From positions 1 through 35,260 of the forward strand of contig JACPTI010000007.1 in the NCBI GenBank assembly GCA_016192845.1: a stretch of DNA of 35,260 nucleotides, given 5' to 3'. The translations under genes and the position numbers were made by a program. Source of the DNA: Acidobacteriota bacterium. GTDB lineage: Bacteria; Acidobacteriota; Vicinamibacteria; Vicinamibacterales; UBA2999. Shown here piece by piece: positions 18,178 to 26,048 of this stretch (positions within the stretch are counted from its first letter, which is position 1; every line of letters begins with the position of its first letter). The notes beneath the pieces were generated by a model. It saw nothing but the letters and a program-made list of their open reading frames with translations. It ran no database searches and was not told the DNA's origin.

Positions 18178-18696
18178 CTACTGCAGCATCTGCGTGCCTG
18201 CCGGAATGGGGTTCGCGATCGCCACGCCGGTGACGTCCTGATAGATCGTGCCCCGGTCGTCGCTCGCAAACGACCGCTGGCCGGTCGACCCCAGGGTGAG
18301 GGGCACCGCGCTGGCGTGATACCGATCCACCGAGTCCGCGCTGGCACCGTTGCAGGTGCTCGCCGCAGGGAGGACGCTGAGGGCGCCCGCGAGGTTGGTC
18401 ACGACGAGCGTGTAGCCGCTCTTCGTGCCGCCCACGAGATCCGGGCCGACGAACGGTTGGCCTCCTGGCGCGGGCAGGCCGAGATCCGCGAGGCTTTGTG
18501 CGTACCCGCCGCCGCCGCAGCTTGCCGCATACGCCGTTTCCGCACTGTTGATCGCGCGGACGGAGCCGACCACCGACGATTCGTTGCTGGACAAACGCGC
18601 GCGCTGGAGGCCAGGCGCGGCAACCGCGGCGATGATGGCCATAATCGCCACCACAATCATCAGCTCGATGAGCGTAAACCCTTCGTTCTTCCGCAT
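18178..18696 (-). CDS. Type IV pilin / prepilin (PilA-like)
   Basis: A 172-residue prepilin. The class III leader is MRKNEG with predicted PilD cleavage before FTLIELMIVVAIMAIIAAVA, with the conserved Glu at +5, giving the N-terminal hydrophobic helix that packs in the pilus core. The globular part has a Cys pair (ASCGGGG ... STCNGAS) that could form the D-loop disulfide. ATG 18696 was chosen over the longer frame (to 18795) because it gives a canonical short leader; GGAGGAG lies about 13 nt upstream. No other pilus genes are visible, so it may be a stand-alone major pilin or pseudopilin. Confidence 0.88.
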   Translation of the reverse strand: MRKNEGFTLIELMIVVAIMAIIAAVAAPGLQRARLSSNESSVVGSVRAINSAETAYAASCGGGGYAQSLADLGLPAPGGQPFVGPDLVGGTKSGYTLVVTNLAGALSVLPAASTCNGASADSVDRYHASAVPLTLGSTGQRSFASDDRGTIYQDVTGVAIANPIPAGTQMLQ

Positions 18697-18778
18697 GCTT
18701 GACGCGGATCTCCTCCGCGGCATTTCCACCCATGACCCCGCGCGCCGTTGCCACGCTCCGTGTAAACCCAGGACACGC

Positions 18779-18794
18779 CGCAAACCGGATACCA
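18779..18794 (-). promoter_or_regulatory. Candidate sigma-54 promoter for the pilin gene
   Basis: On the minus strand TGGTATCCGGTTTGCG has the GG (-24) and GC (-12) dinucleotides separated by 10 bases as required, with TGG-x-A and TTGC matches. It lies about 80 bp upstream of the pilin start. Pilin genes are often RpoN-dependent, which supports the call. Confidence 0.45.
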
Positions 18795-19050
18795 ACCTGA
18801 GCCGCAGACGGGTCTTCGCGAGAAGTCCTACAACATCAATGAGTTAGATCGGTCGCCGATCGCGCGGACGCCGACGTGGCCTGACAAAAAGTGTCAGATC
18901 AGAGTGCCGCAATTTGCGAGGTCCCGCATGATTGCGCAGTTCCGCACAGAAGACCGGAGAACGGGCGCCTACCCCGAGCGTCCTGACCGTGAGGGAGCCA
19001 CGCCATGTCACGAGCAGGATGAGCAACGCCCCAAAAGGGCTCGGCCGAGT
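18795..19050. other. Intergenic region with CTGACA dyad
   Basis: No gene is supported. A perfect dyad CTGACA-AAAAG-TGTCAG lies at 18881-18897. Its left half CTGACAAA is the same octamer that opens the regulatory segments at 19051 and 25983, so it may be a third, stronger site for the same factor. Confidence 0.4.
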
Positions 19051-19105
19051 CTGACAAACAATTCAGAGACTCTTCAGAGTTTCGCCCCGACCGATCCACT
19101 AGGAT
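19051..19105 (+). promoter_or_regulatory. Shared regulatory element, copy 1 (before the chelatase operon)
   Basis: Bases 19051-19077 match 25983-26009 at 24 of 27 positions: CTGACAAA, then AATTCAG, then ACTCTTCAG. It contains a TTCAG direct repeat with 11-bp period (19062 and 19073), the spacing expected for one helical turn and typical of OmpR-type response-regulator sites. A TAGGAT -10-like hexamer follows after 22 bp (19100-19105). Predicted transcription start is only about 9 nt before the GTG start. Confidence 0.6.
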
Positions 19106-19120
19106 CCGTAACCAACGCCC

Positions 19121-19705
19121 GTGCATCCCTCGCAGATTGGCCTGTGGTTCGTCTGTGCGCTGGGCAGCACGTCTTTTGCCGCCACGGTCCGCCCGACGTG
19201 GCGGCGGGCCGCCCTGTGTGCCGCCGCCTACATCGCCGCGGCCGGCTGGGGAAGCGACATCCAGCTTGACAGCAGTGCGACCGTCGGCATCGCTGCCGCG
19301 GCGGGGGCCGCGCATCAACTCGTCTACAAGCCGTCTCCCCTGATCGCCGCGATGCTGGCCGGTCTGCTGGCCGGGACGGGGCAGGCTCTTCTGATGGGCG
19401 AGGGCGCTCATGCGGCGCTCGGCGTGCTGCTGTTTGCGGCGCCACCGGTCATCGCCTCGTGGCTCGCGACGGGGAAGCCCGGCTTCGCGCCGGCGCGCCT
19501 GCGTGACGAGGCGCTGTTCCTGACCTGCATCGGCAGCCTCGCCGCGGCAACGGCGCCGGGCGTGATCGACGGATGGCGCGCCGCCGTGAGTCTGAGCGCG
19601 CAGGGCGGGCAGATGCCCGCTGCCGCCGTGCCGGTGTGGGCGCTCATGCTGCCGCTCGCGGCCGTCGCCGGTGGCGCGCTCGTTACGTTGTGGAGTCGCC
19701 GGTGA
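19121..19705 (+). CDS. Polytopic membrane protein, first gene of the chelatase operon
   Basis: A 194-residue protein with six to seven hydrophobic segments (for example IGLWFVCALGSTSFAATV, IAAMLAGLLAGTGQALL, AALGVLLFAAPPVIASWL, WALMLPLAAVAGGALVTLW). No specific family is recognised with certainty; by position it corresponds to HmuT or to the DUF2162 membrane proteins that accompany ExbB/DUF2149/CobN sets. It probably forms part of an inner-membrane energising complex with the next two genes. GTG 19121 is the first plausible start; its stop overlaps the next start (GTGA). Confidence 0.7.
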   Translation: MHPSQIGLWFVCALGSTSFAATVRPTWRRAALCAAAYIAAAGWGSDIQLDSSATVGIAAAAGAAHQLVYKPSPLIAAMLAGLLAGTGQALLMGEGAHAALGVLLFAAPPVIASWLATGKPGFAPARLRDEALFLTCIGSLAAATAPGVIDGWRAAVSLSAQGGQMPAAAVPVWALMLPLAAVAGGALVTLWSRR

Positions 19706-20340
19706 ATCTGCTGCAGGTGCTCGAGAACGGGCTGTTTGCGCTGGGACAGGTGCTCCGGTTTCCGGTGATGACGCTCCTCTGGGTGTGCGTCGCCGCGGCC
19801 CTCTTCATGGCCGGGAGCTGCCTCGTGGAACTGGTCGCCCGTCGCCGCGAGCGCCGCGGCTTCGACCTTGCCGTGTGGGTGAAGAAAGGCCCCGTGCTCG
19901 ATGCCGACGAGCCGCGGCTGCGCCCGCTGCCGCCGCCGCTGCGGCGCCTGGTCGAGGACATTCGGCGGCAGCGCCGCCAGGACCTGGTGTCGGGCGGGCT
20001 GGAGCACCTCCTGCTCGAACGCGAGGAGCGCGTCCGCCAGACGCTGACGCCCTCGCGCGTGCTGGTGAAAGTGGGTCCGAGCCTCGGCCTGATCGGGACG
20101 CTGATCCCGATGGGCGCCTCGCTCGCGTCGCTGGCGACGGGCAACCTCGAGGCGATGGCAGGGCAGATGGTCGTGGCGTTCACGACGACGATCATCGGCC
20201 TGTCCACGGGGACGGTCGCCTACGTCGTCGCCGCGGCGCGGCAATCATGGGTGGCCGAAACGATCCGCGAGCAGCGGTACCTGGCCGGGCAGATCGCCGC
20301 CGAGCTCGAGCACCCGGCGGCACATGCGATGAGGGCGTAG
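19702..20340 (+). CDS. hmuU: MotA/TolQ/ExbB-type proton channel protein
   Basis: A 212-residue inner-membrane protein. One N-terminal membrane helix (VMTLLWVCVAAALFMAGSCL) is followed by a basic cytoplasmic region and then the MotA/TolQ/ExbB domain with two helices (RVLVKVGPSLGLIGTLIPMG and MVVAFTTTIIGLSTGTVAYVVAAA), including the conserved GLIGT and TTIIGL segments. Known role of the family: proton-driven energising of outer-membrane transport. GTG 19702 overlaps the previous stop. The symbol follows the Bacteroidota hmu cluster, where an ExbB-like gene sits next to a DUF2149 gene and the CobN-like hmuS; orthology is inferred from context. Confidence 0.85.
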   Translation: MNLLQVLENGLFALGQVLRFPVMTLLWVCVAAALFMAGSCLVELVARRRERRGFDLAVWVKKGPVLDADEPRLRPLPPPLRRLVEDIRRQRRQDLVSGGLEHLLLEREERVRQTLTPSRVLVKVGPSLGLIGTLIPMGASLASLATGNLEAMAGQMVVAFTTTIIGLSTGTVAYVVAAARQSWVAETIREQRYLAGQIAAELEHPAAHAMRA

Positions 20341-20342
20341 CG

Positions 20343-20696
20343 ATGGCGCGATTCCTTCACCTGCCGCATCCCGACGAGCCGCTCGAAGAGGATCCGCTGT
20401 CGGGCATCGCCAATCTCTTCGACGTCTCGGTCGTCTTTATCGTCGGTCTGATGATCACGCTCTTCTCGGTGTACCGCATGGGCGACCTCGTCGACGCGCG
20501 CAGCGAGGTCACGCTCGTCAAGACCAACGCCCAAGGCGAGCGCGAAATCATCGTCAAAAAGGGGACGAAGATCACCGCGTACAAAGTGAGCGGCAAGACG
20601 GCGGTAGGCGACGGCGAGCGGCTTGGGACGGCGTACCGGCTGGCGGACGGCCAGATCATCTACGTTCCCGAAACCGATGGCGACGCGGCTCCTTAG
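20343..20696 (+). CDS. hmuV: DUF2149 protein, ExbD-like partner
   Basis: A 117-residue protein with a cytoplasmic N-terminus, one membrane helix (VSVVFIVGLMITLFSV, about residues 28-44) and a periplasmic C-terminal domain (ITAYKVSGKTAVGDGERLGTAYRLADGQIIYVP). The layout is that of ExbD/TolR, and the DPLSGIANLFDVSVVFIVGLM block is typical of DUF2149. It starts 2 bp after the ExbB-like gene and overlaps the chelatase gene by 20 bp, so the products are likely made together. Confidence 0.85.
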   Translation: MARFLHLPHPDEPLEEDPLSGIANLFDVSVVFIVGLMITLFSVYRMGDLVDARSEVTLVKTNAQGEREIIVKKGTKITAYKVSGKTAVGDGERLGTAYRLADGQIIYVPETDGDAAP

Positions 20697-23600
20697 TGCG
20701 TGCCTGATCGTCTGCGCCTGGGCGGCGCCGGCGGCCGCGCAGCAGGCGCGCGTCGCGTTCGTCTTCTCCGACGGCAATCTGCCGGGGGTTCTGAAGGCGT
20801 ACAAAGCCATCCTCCAGGAGCGGCCCGACCTCCGCTCCCGGGTCACGTTCACCTTCCTGACCGAGTCGATGTTCGACGAGGTGCGGGCGGGCGACGTGAC
20901 CGCGGCCGACGTGCTGCTGCTCGACATCATGAACCAGCAGATGCTCGACCGCTTCAACACGAAGCACAGCGTCGATCTGATCGCCGCCGTCCGCCGCCGC
21001 GGCAAGGTGTTTGCCGTCGGCGAGGGCCTGCTGCCGAGGGAGCGGTACGCCAGCCAGGGGGTGCTCTACCACGAGACCGCCCGCGCGTTCTGGGCCCATT
21101 CGGGGTTCAACAACCAGGTCGGCCTGCTCAAGTTCCTGCTCGGGCAGGCGGGCGTGACGCGGCTCACGGTCCCGAAGCCGGAGCCGAGCCTGGAGCACGG
21201 CTACTACTATCCCGACGGCGGCAACGGCCGCGTCTTCGCGACCTGGGACGAGTTCAGGGCGTGGCGGCGCGAGCGCGGCACGATCCGCCCGGGGGCGCCG
21301 CGTGTGGCGCTCGGGTTCTTCAAGGCGTCCTACTACTCGGGCGAGACGCAGCTGGTGGATGCGGTGATCGCCGACATCGAGCGCCGCGGCGCCGAGGCGA
21401 TTCCGTTCTTCGGGTACCCGGAAGCGGCGGCCGCCGCCCACCTGCTCGTGGATCCGGCCGGCGCGCCGCGCGCCGACGTCGCGCTGGCGCTGCTGTTCCG
21501 CTTCTCCGGTCCGGAGGCCTCGCCGATCCTCGAGAAGGTCGATATTCCGGTCATCAATCTGATCAGCCTCTACGGCCGCACCGAGCAGGAGTGGCGCGCG
21601 TCCTCCACGGGACTGTCGTTCTTCGAAGGCACGTTTCAGATTGCCGTACCCGAGCTGGCGGGGCTCATCGCGCCGACGGTTGTGGGCAGCCAGGAAAAGA
21701 CGACCGATCCCGAGACGGGCCTGACGATTGTCGTCCGCAAGCCGATGCCTTCCCGCGTGGCGACCGCGGTGCAGCGCGGGTTGAAGTATGCGGCCCTGCG
21801 AGCCAAGGCCAATCGTGACAAGCGCGTCGCGATCGTCTTCTACAACTATCCCGCCGGCAAGGCGAACATCGGTGCGAGCTATCTGAACGTTGCCGAATCG
21901 CTTGCGGCGATGCTGCAGCGGCTGGCAAAGGAAGGCTACAACGTCGGTGACGCCAGGCTCACGGGCGACGTGGTGCTCAAGGAGATTACCGAGAAGGCCC
22001 GCAACGTCGGCGGCTACGCACCGGGCGAGCTGCAGGAGCTGGTTGCGCGAGGCAGCGCCGTCCGGATCGGCTTCGCCGAGTACACCCGCTGGCTCCTGAG
22101 TTCTTCCGCCGCATTTCGCGCCAAGGTCATAAAGGACTGGGGACCGCCGGACACGTCGCGGCTGATGACGATCGACGGCCCCGGTGGCCCGGGCCTCGTC
22201 ATTCCCGTGGTCCAGTTCGGCAACGTGGCGCTCCTGCCCCAGCCGGCACGCGGGTGGGGTGAAGACCGCGAGAAGATGTATCACGCCAAGGATCTCGCGC
22301 CGCCGCATCAGTACGTTGCTGCGTACGCGTGGCTGCGGCACGGCTTCCGCGCCGACGCGGTGGTGCACGTCGGCACGCACGGGACGCTCGAGTGGCTCGA
22401 CGGCAAGGACATCGGCCTGTCGGCCGACGACGCCTCCGATGCGCTGATGGCCGATCTTCCGGATATCTACATCTACAACGTCGACGTGGTGGGCGAGGGG
22501 CTCGTCGCCCGCCGGCGCGGGATGGCGACGCTCGTCGACCACATGGTGCCGCCGTTCAGGAAGGGTGGACTGTACGCGGAGCTCGCGGAGCTGACCGAAA
22601 CGATCACCGACTATCAGGAGCGGCGGAGCGACAATCCGCAGCTCGCGCGGGCGTATGCGGATCGCATCCGCGAGCAGCTGACGGCGCTCGGCATCGCGCG
22701 CGACCTCGGATTGAAGCTCGACACGCCCGAGAGTCTCACGGACGAGGTGCTGCACGAAGTCGAAGAGCATCTGTTCACGCTGAAGGAGCAGAACATCCCG
22801 TACGGGCTGCACACCTTCGGCCGCACGCCCGACAAGCCGCTCCGCGACAGCACCGTCGACGCCATCGTCAGCGTCGACCGGAGCCTCCTCCCGAACGATG
22901 CGAAGGTGCTGGCCGCGGAGATGGAGCAGCGTATCGTCGCCTCCGGCCCGCGCGAGCTCGACCGTCTGGTGCGCGCGCTCGGTGGACGGTTCGTGGGCAC
23001 CGGCGGCGGCGGCGAGCCCGTGCGCAACCCCGACGCCTATCCGACGGGCAAGAACTTCTACGGCATCGACCCGGACAAGGTGCCGAAGCCGGCGTCGTGG
23101 GACATGGGCGTCAAGCTCGCCGACCAGATGCTCGCCGACCACGTGAAGCAGCACGGCCGGTACCCCGAGAAGGTGTCGTTCGTCATCTGGGGCGACGAGA
23201 CGATGCGCCACGAGGGGGTCGTCGAGTCGCAGATCTTCTACCTGCTCGGGACACGGCCGATCTGGGACGAGCGCGGCAAGGTCGTCGACGTCCGGATCAT
23301 TCCTCGAGCGCAGCTCAATCGGCCTCGCGTCGACATCGTCATTGCCAGCGCCGCCGAAGGGATGTTCCACAACGTCACGCGCCTCATGGACGAGGCCGTG
23401 CAGCGTGTGAAGGCGATCGACGAAGCGGACAATTACGTCCGCCGCCACTACCTGAACACCAAGGCCGTGCTGATGGAGCGGGGCTACTCGGAAGGCGACG
23501 CCGACCGCCGCGCGGGCGTCCGCATCTTCGACGAGGCGCCGGGCGTCTTCAACCTGAATACGTCGACCATTGCGGCCAGCAGCGGCACGTGGGACACCGA

Positions 23601-24642
23601 CAAGGGTATGGCGGACGACTATCTCCGGAAGCTCGGGCACGCCTACGGCAACGGGTTCTGGGGCGAGCCGATGGAAGACGTCTTCCGGCTCGCGCTCTCG
23701 GGCACCGAGAAGATCGTCCACAGCAGTTCCACCGCCCTGTACGGCACGCTCGATAACGACGACTTCTTCATGTACATGGGCGGGTTGGCCACTGCCGTGA
23801 GAAACCTCGACGGCAGGACGCCCGAAATGGTCGTGACCAACACCCGCGACCCGGGCCGCCCCGAGATGACGACGATCGAGAAGTTCATCGGCACGGAGTT
23901 CCGCTCCCGCTACGTGAATCCCGCCTGGATCGAAGGGATGAAGAAGGAGGGGTACGCCGGCGCCGGGGAGATGCGGTCGTTTGTCGAGTACCTCTGGGGC
24001 TGGGACGCCACCGCGCCCGAAGTCATCGACGAAGGCAAGTGGCAGGAGACGTTCGACGTCTACGTCGAGGACAAGCACAGGCTGGGCCTTGCCGAATTCT
24101 TCGACCGCCACTCGCCGTTCGCCTATCAGGACATGACGGCGCGGATGATCGAAACCGTGCGCAAGGGGTACTGGGCGCCGGATGCCTCGACGCGGAAGCG
24201 GCTCCTGGAGGAGTACGTCGACAGCGTCAACCGGCACGGCGTCGGGTGCGCGGAGCACACGTGCGGCAATCCGCGCCTGCAGAAATACGTGCTCGACGAA
24301 GGGCGGAAGGCGGGTATTCCGGTTCCGGCGCTCGGCTGCTTCCAGCAGGCGATGGAGAAGGCCACCGGCACCGCGGTCGAGCCCGCCGCCGAGGACGCCG
24401 CGAATTTTGCCAGGCAGAACGACGCGCGGATGGCGGCGAACCTGTCGAAGGTGCCGGCTGTCAGCCGCGTGGCCCGGCAGCTCGCAGGCTACGTGATGGA
24501 GCGGCGGGAAGAGAACGCGTCCGATGCCGATCCGCAGCGTGAGGCCCCGCTCCGCTCGGAAGTACAGGTGCTGCTCACGGGCGGGCCGATCGTGGCGCTG
24601 CTCGTGCTGTGGCGCCGGCGGTACCGCCGTGCGCACCGCTAG
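20677..24642 (+). CDS. hmuS: Periplasmic CobN/ChlH-type chelatase (HmuS-like)
   Basis: A 1,321-residue protein of the CobN/magnesium-chelatase H family. Unlike cytoplasmic CobN, it begins with a signal peptide (MATRLLSACLIVCAWAAPAAAQQ, AAA cleavage) and ends with a membrane helix and basic tail (VLLTGGPIVALLVLW then RRRYRRAHR), so it should be an inner-membrane-anchored periplasmic enzyme. Family hallmarks: the BchH/CobN N-terminal domain (ARVAFVFSDGNLPGVLKAYK), VHVGTHGTLEWLDGKDIG (about residues 560-577), FYGIDPDKVPKPASWDMG, FVIWGDETMRHEG, and SGTWDTDKGMADDYL. No CobS/CobT or ChlI/ChlD ATPase partners are present. Bacteroidota HmuS, encoded next to a TonB receptor and ExbB/DUF2149 genes, handles heme; here removal of metal from an imported tetrapyrrole (heme or corrinoid) is inferred. 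Confidence 0.88.
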   Translation: MATRLLSACLIVCAWAAPAAAQQARVAFVFSDGNLPGVLKAYKAILQERPDLRSRVTFTFLTESMFDEVRAGDVTAADVLLLDIMNQQMLDRFNTKHSVDLIAAVRRRGKVFAVGEGLLPRERYASQGVLYHETARAFWAHSGFNNQVGLLKFLLGQAGVTRLTVPKPEPSLEHGYYYPDGGNGRVFATWDEFRAWRRERGTIRPGAPRVALGFFKASYYSGETQLVDAVIADIERRGAEAIPFFGYPEAAAAAHLLVDPAGAPRADVALALLFRFSGPEASPILEKVDIPVINLISLYGRTEQEWRASSTGLSFFEGTFQIAVPELAGLIAPTVVGSQEKTTDPETGLTIVVRKPMPSRVATAVQRGLKYAALRAKANRDKRVAIVFYNYPAGKANIGASYLNVAESLAAMLQRLAKEGYNVGDARLTGDVVLKEITEKARNVGGYAPGELQELVARGSAVRIGFAEYTRWLLSSSAAFRAKVIKDWGPPDTSRLMTIDGPGGPGLVIPVVQFGNVALLPQPARGWGEDREKMYHAKDLAPPHQYVAAYAWLRHGFRADAVVHVGTHGTLEWLDGKDIGLSADDASDALMADLPDIYIYNVDVVGEGLVARRRGMATLVDHMVPPFRKGGLYAELAELTETITDYQERRSDNPQLARAYADRIREQLTALGIARDLGLKLDTPESLTDEVLHEVEEHLFTLKEQNIPYGLHTFGRTPDKPLRDSTVDAIVSVDRSLLPNDAKVLAAEMEQRIVASGPRELDRLVRALGGRFVGTGGGGEPVRNPDAYPTGKNFYGIDPDKVPKPASWDMGVKLADQMLADHVKQHGRYPEKVSFVIWGDETMRHEGVVESQIFYLLGTRPIWDERGKVVDVRIIPRAQLNRPRVDIVIASAAEGMFHNVTRLMDEAVQRVKAIDEADNYVRRHYLNTKAVLMERGYSEGDADRRAGVRIFDEAPGVFNLNTSTIAASSGTWDTDKGMADDYLRKLGHAYGNGFWGEPMEDVFRLALSGTEKIVHSSSTALYGTLDNDDFFMYMGGLATAVRNLDGRTPEMVVTNTRDPGRPEMTTIEKFIGTEFRSRYVNPAWIEGMKKEGYAGAGEMRSFVEYLWGWDATAPEVIDEGKWQETFDVYVEDKHRLGLAEFFDRHSPFAYQDMTARMIETVRKGYWAPDASTRKRLLEEYVDSVNRHGVGCAEHTCGNPRLQKYVLDEGRKAGIPVPALGCFQQAMEKATGTAVEPAAEDAANFARQNDARMAANLSKVPAVSRVARQLAGYVMERREENASDADPQREAPLRSEVQVLLTGGPIVALLVLWRRRYRRAHR

Positions 24643-25963
24643 CCGCGCCTGGCCGGCCGCAGTGCTGTGGGCTGCGGCCTGCGCCGCCGGCTGCGGCGCC
24701 GCCGCGTTCGAGCAGGTGACGAAGACGCCTGCGAGCGCCCACGAACCGAGCCTTGCGACCTTCGCCGACGGGATGGCCGTCGCCTGGTACGACACGCGCC
24801 ACGGGCACGGCGAAATCTATCTGCGGGCGCTCGATACCGACGGACGGCCGGTCGGGCCGGAGCGGCGGCTCACGGCCGGCGCGGCGGATGCGTACGAGGC
24901 CGATATCCAGCCGCTCGTCGACGGTGTTGTCGTCGGCTGGTACGAGAAGTCCGCCGACGGGCGGCTTACGCCGAAGCTGGGTGCCTGGACGCGCGAGGGC
25001 AGACAACGCTGGGTCGTGCGACCGTCGGCCCGCGGCCGCAACACGGTCGTGCGCACGCATGGCGACCTCGTGTTTGCCGCCTGGATCGAAGACGAGCCCA
25101 ACGGCCGAGCGACCGTGTGGGCCGGCTGGTGGAGGGCCGACGGCAGACCGGTGGCACCCGCCGGACCGATCGCGCCTGCGGGAAAGACGACCTGGAATCT
25201 GAACGCCGCACTCGAGGCTGCGGCCGGCGCCGACCGGCCCCGCGCGTGGGTGGTCTTTGACGCGGGCGCGGCGACGCGGGCCGAGGAGCTGTTTCTTGCA
25301 CGCATCGGCGATCTCGGCGCGGAGGTTGTCCGCCTGACCGCCGATGATGGATTCGCGTCGAAATATCCCGACGTCGCTCTTGCCGACGGTCGCGTGGCGC
25401 TGACCTGGTTCGACCGGCGCGACGGCAATGAAGAGGTGTACCTGTTCGTCGGCAACGCCCTCGAGCCCGGCCTCGACCGACACGCCCGGCGCGTGACCGC
25501 CACGCCGGGCGAATCGATCGGCGCCTACCTCGCGTGGAACGGCCGTCGCCTCGGCCTCGCCTGGTGCGACGACACGGGCGGCGGCGCGCATGAGGTGTAC
25601 TTCGTTGGACCGCTATACGGCTCCACATGGGAATTTTGTACCCGCCATGACAAGCCGTATAGCGGTCCTAGGCGCGCGAAGCGCGCCAAGCAGATACTGG
25701 CCAACCAGCCAAGGGCTTGCATCTTCTCCCTCACGAGTACGGGATATCAAGGGCGAAGCCCTTGGCTGGTTGCGTACGACCGCTCAGGCCGGCCGGAAGC
25801 GGCCCCGCGGCGGATGACGCACACCGCGGCCGACTCGTTGATTCCTGCCATCCGTCCCTGGCGGAGCGGGTTCGCCCTCGCGTGGAATGAATACCGCGCG
25901 CCGCGCGTCGAGGGACACGGCGCCGGCGGGCGCGGGCAGATCGCGGTGGCCGTGCTCCCCTGA
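24629..25963 (+). CDS. Beta-propeller lipoprotein of the chelatase operon
   Basis: A 444-residue protein. GTG 24629 gives a signal peptide ending in a lipobox (AACAAGC, Cys near residue 21), so it is lipid-anchored. The mature part has repeated BNR/sialidase-like blades: VAWYDTRHGHGEIYLRALDT, VVGWYEKSADGRLTPKLGAW, ALTWFDRRDGNEEVYLFVGN, LAWCDDTGGGAHEVYFV and ALAWNEYRAP. It overlaps hmuS by 14 bp. Its place between chelatase and receptor suggests a tetrapyrrole-binding or receptor-partner role like that of HmuY, though the fold differs. Residues 327-381 are encoded by the palindromic insertion at 25607-25771, which interrupts a blade between HEVYFV and AYDRSGRP while keeping frame. Confidence 0.75.
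   Translation: MRTASRAWPAAVLWAAACAAGCGAAAFEQVTKTPASAHEPSLATFADGMAVAWYDTRHGHGEIYLRALDTDGRPVGPERRLTAGAADAYEADIQPLVDGVVVGWYEKSADGRLTPKLGAWTREGRQRWVVRPSARGRNTVVRTHGDLVFAAWIEDEPNGRATVWAGWWRADGRPVAPAGPIAPAGKTTWNLNAALEAAAGADRPRAWVVFDAGAATRAEELFLARIGDLGAEVVRLTADDGFASKYPDVALADGRVALTWFDRRDGNEEVYLFVGNALEPGLDRHARRVTATPGESIGAYLAWNGRRLGLAWCDDTGGGAHEVYFVGPLYGSTWEFCTRHDKPYSGPRRAKRAKQILANQPRACIFSLTSTGYQGRSPWLVAYDRSGRPEAAPRRMTHTAADSLIPAIRPWRSGFALAWNEYRAPRVEGHGAGGRGQIAVAVLP
25607..25771. mobile_element. 165-bp palindromic element inserted in frame
   Basis: The insert is 55 codons and bounded by GTT (25604-25606 and 25769-25771), a possible 3-bp target duplication. It contains a 16-bp perfect stem (25607-25622 with 25653-25668), a 7-bp hairpin GGCGCGC-GAA-GCGCGCC (25671-25687), and a second 16-bp perfect stem (25703-25718 with 25756-25771) that overlaps an alternative hairpin CAAGGGC-GAA-GCCCTTG (25748-25764). 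The GCGAAGC hairpin core is known to be unusually stable. Removing the insert restores a blade that matches its siblings in spacing. Comparable in behaviour to Rickettsia palindromic elements. Confidence 0.8.
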
Positions 25964-25982
25964 ACGTCTGTTGACATCGCTC

Positions 25983-26038
25983 CTGACAAAGAATTCAGGA
26001 ACTCTTCAGGTGATCCGTCCGGAACCGATCACTAGAAT
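25983..26038 (+). promoter_or_regulatory. Shared regulatory element, copy 2 (before the TonB receptor)
   Basis: Matches 19051-19077 at 24 of 27 positions over 25983-26009, with the same TTCAG repeat of 11-bp period (25994 and 26005). ACCGATC and a TAGAAT -10-like hexamer (26033-26038) follow at nearly the same distance (23 versus 22 bp). The predicted start of transcription is within about 5-10 nt of ATG 26049, so the message may be almost leaderless. It gives the receptor its own promoter within the cluster. Confidence 0.6.
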
Positions 26039-26048
26039 CGTCGCTGCC

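Noticed and set aside
20677..24642. Aerobic cobalamin-synthesis CobN
   Set aside because: The protein is predicted to be exported and membrane-anchored, lacks CobS/CobT neighbours, and sits in a TonB/ExbB context.
20656..24795. 1,379-codon open frame on the minus strand opposite the chelatase gene
   Set aside because: It is the antisense shadow of a GC-rich gene: the composition is Arg/Ala/Val/His-rich, no domain can be recognised, and the plus-strand product matches CobN throughout.
25998..26018. ECF sigma promoter (GGAAC with downstream GTC) before the TonB receptor
   Set aside because: The GGAAC is not kept in the paired segment at 19051, whereas the TTCAG repeat and TAGRAT hexamer are.
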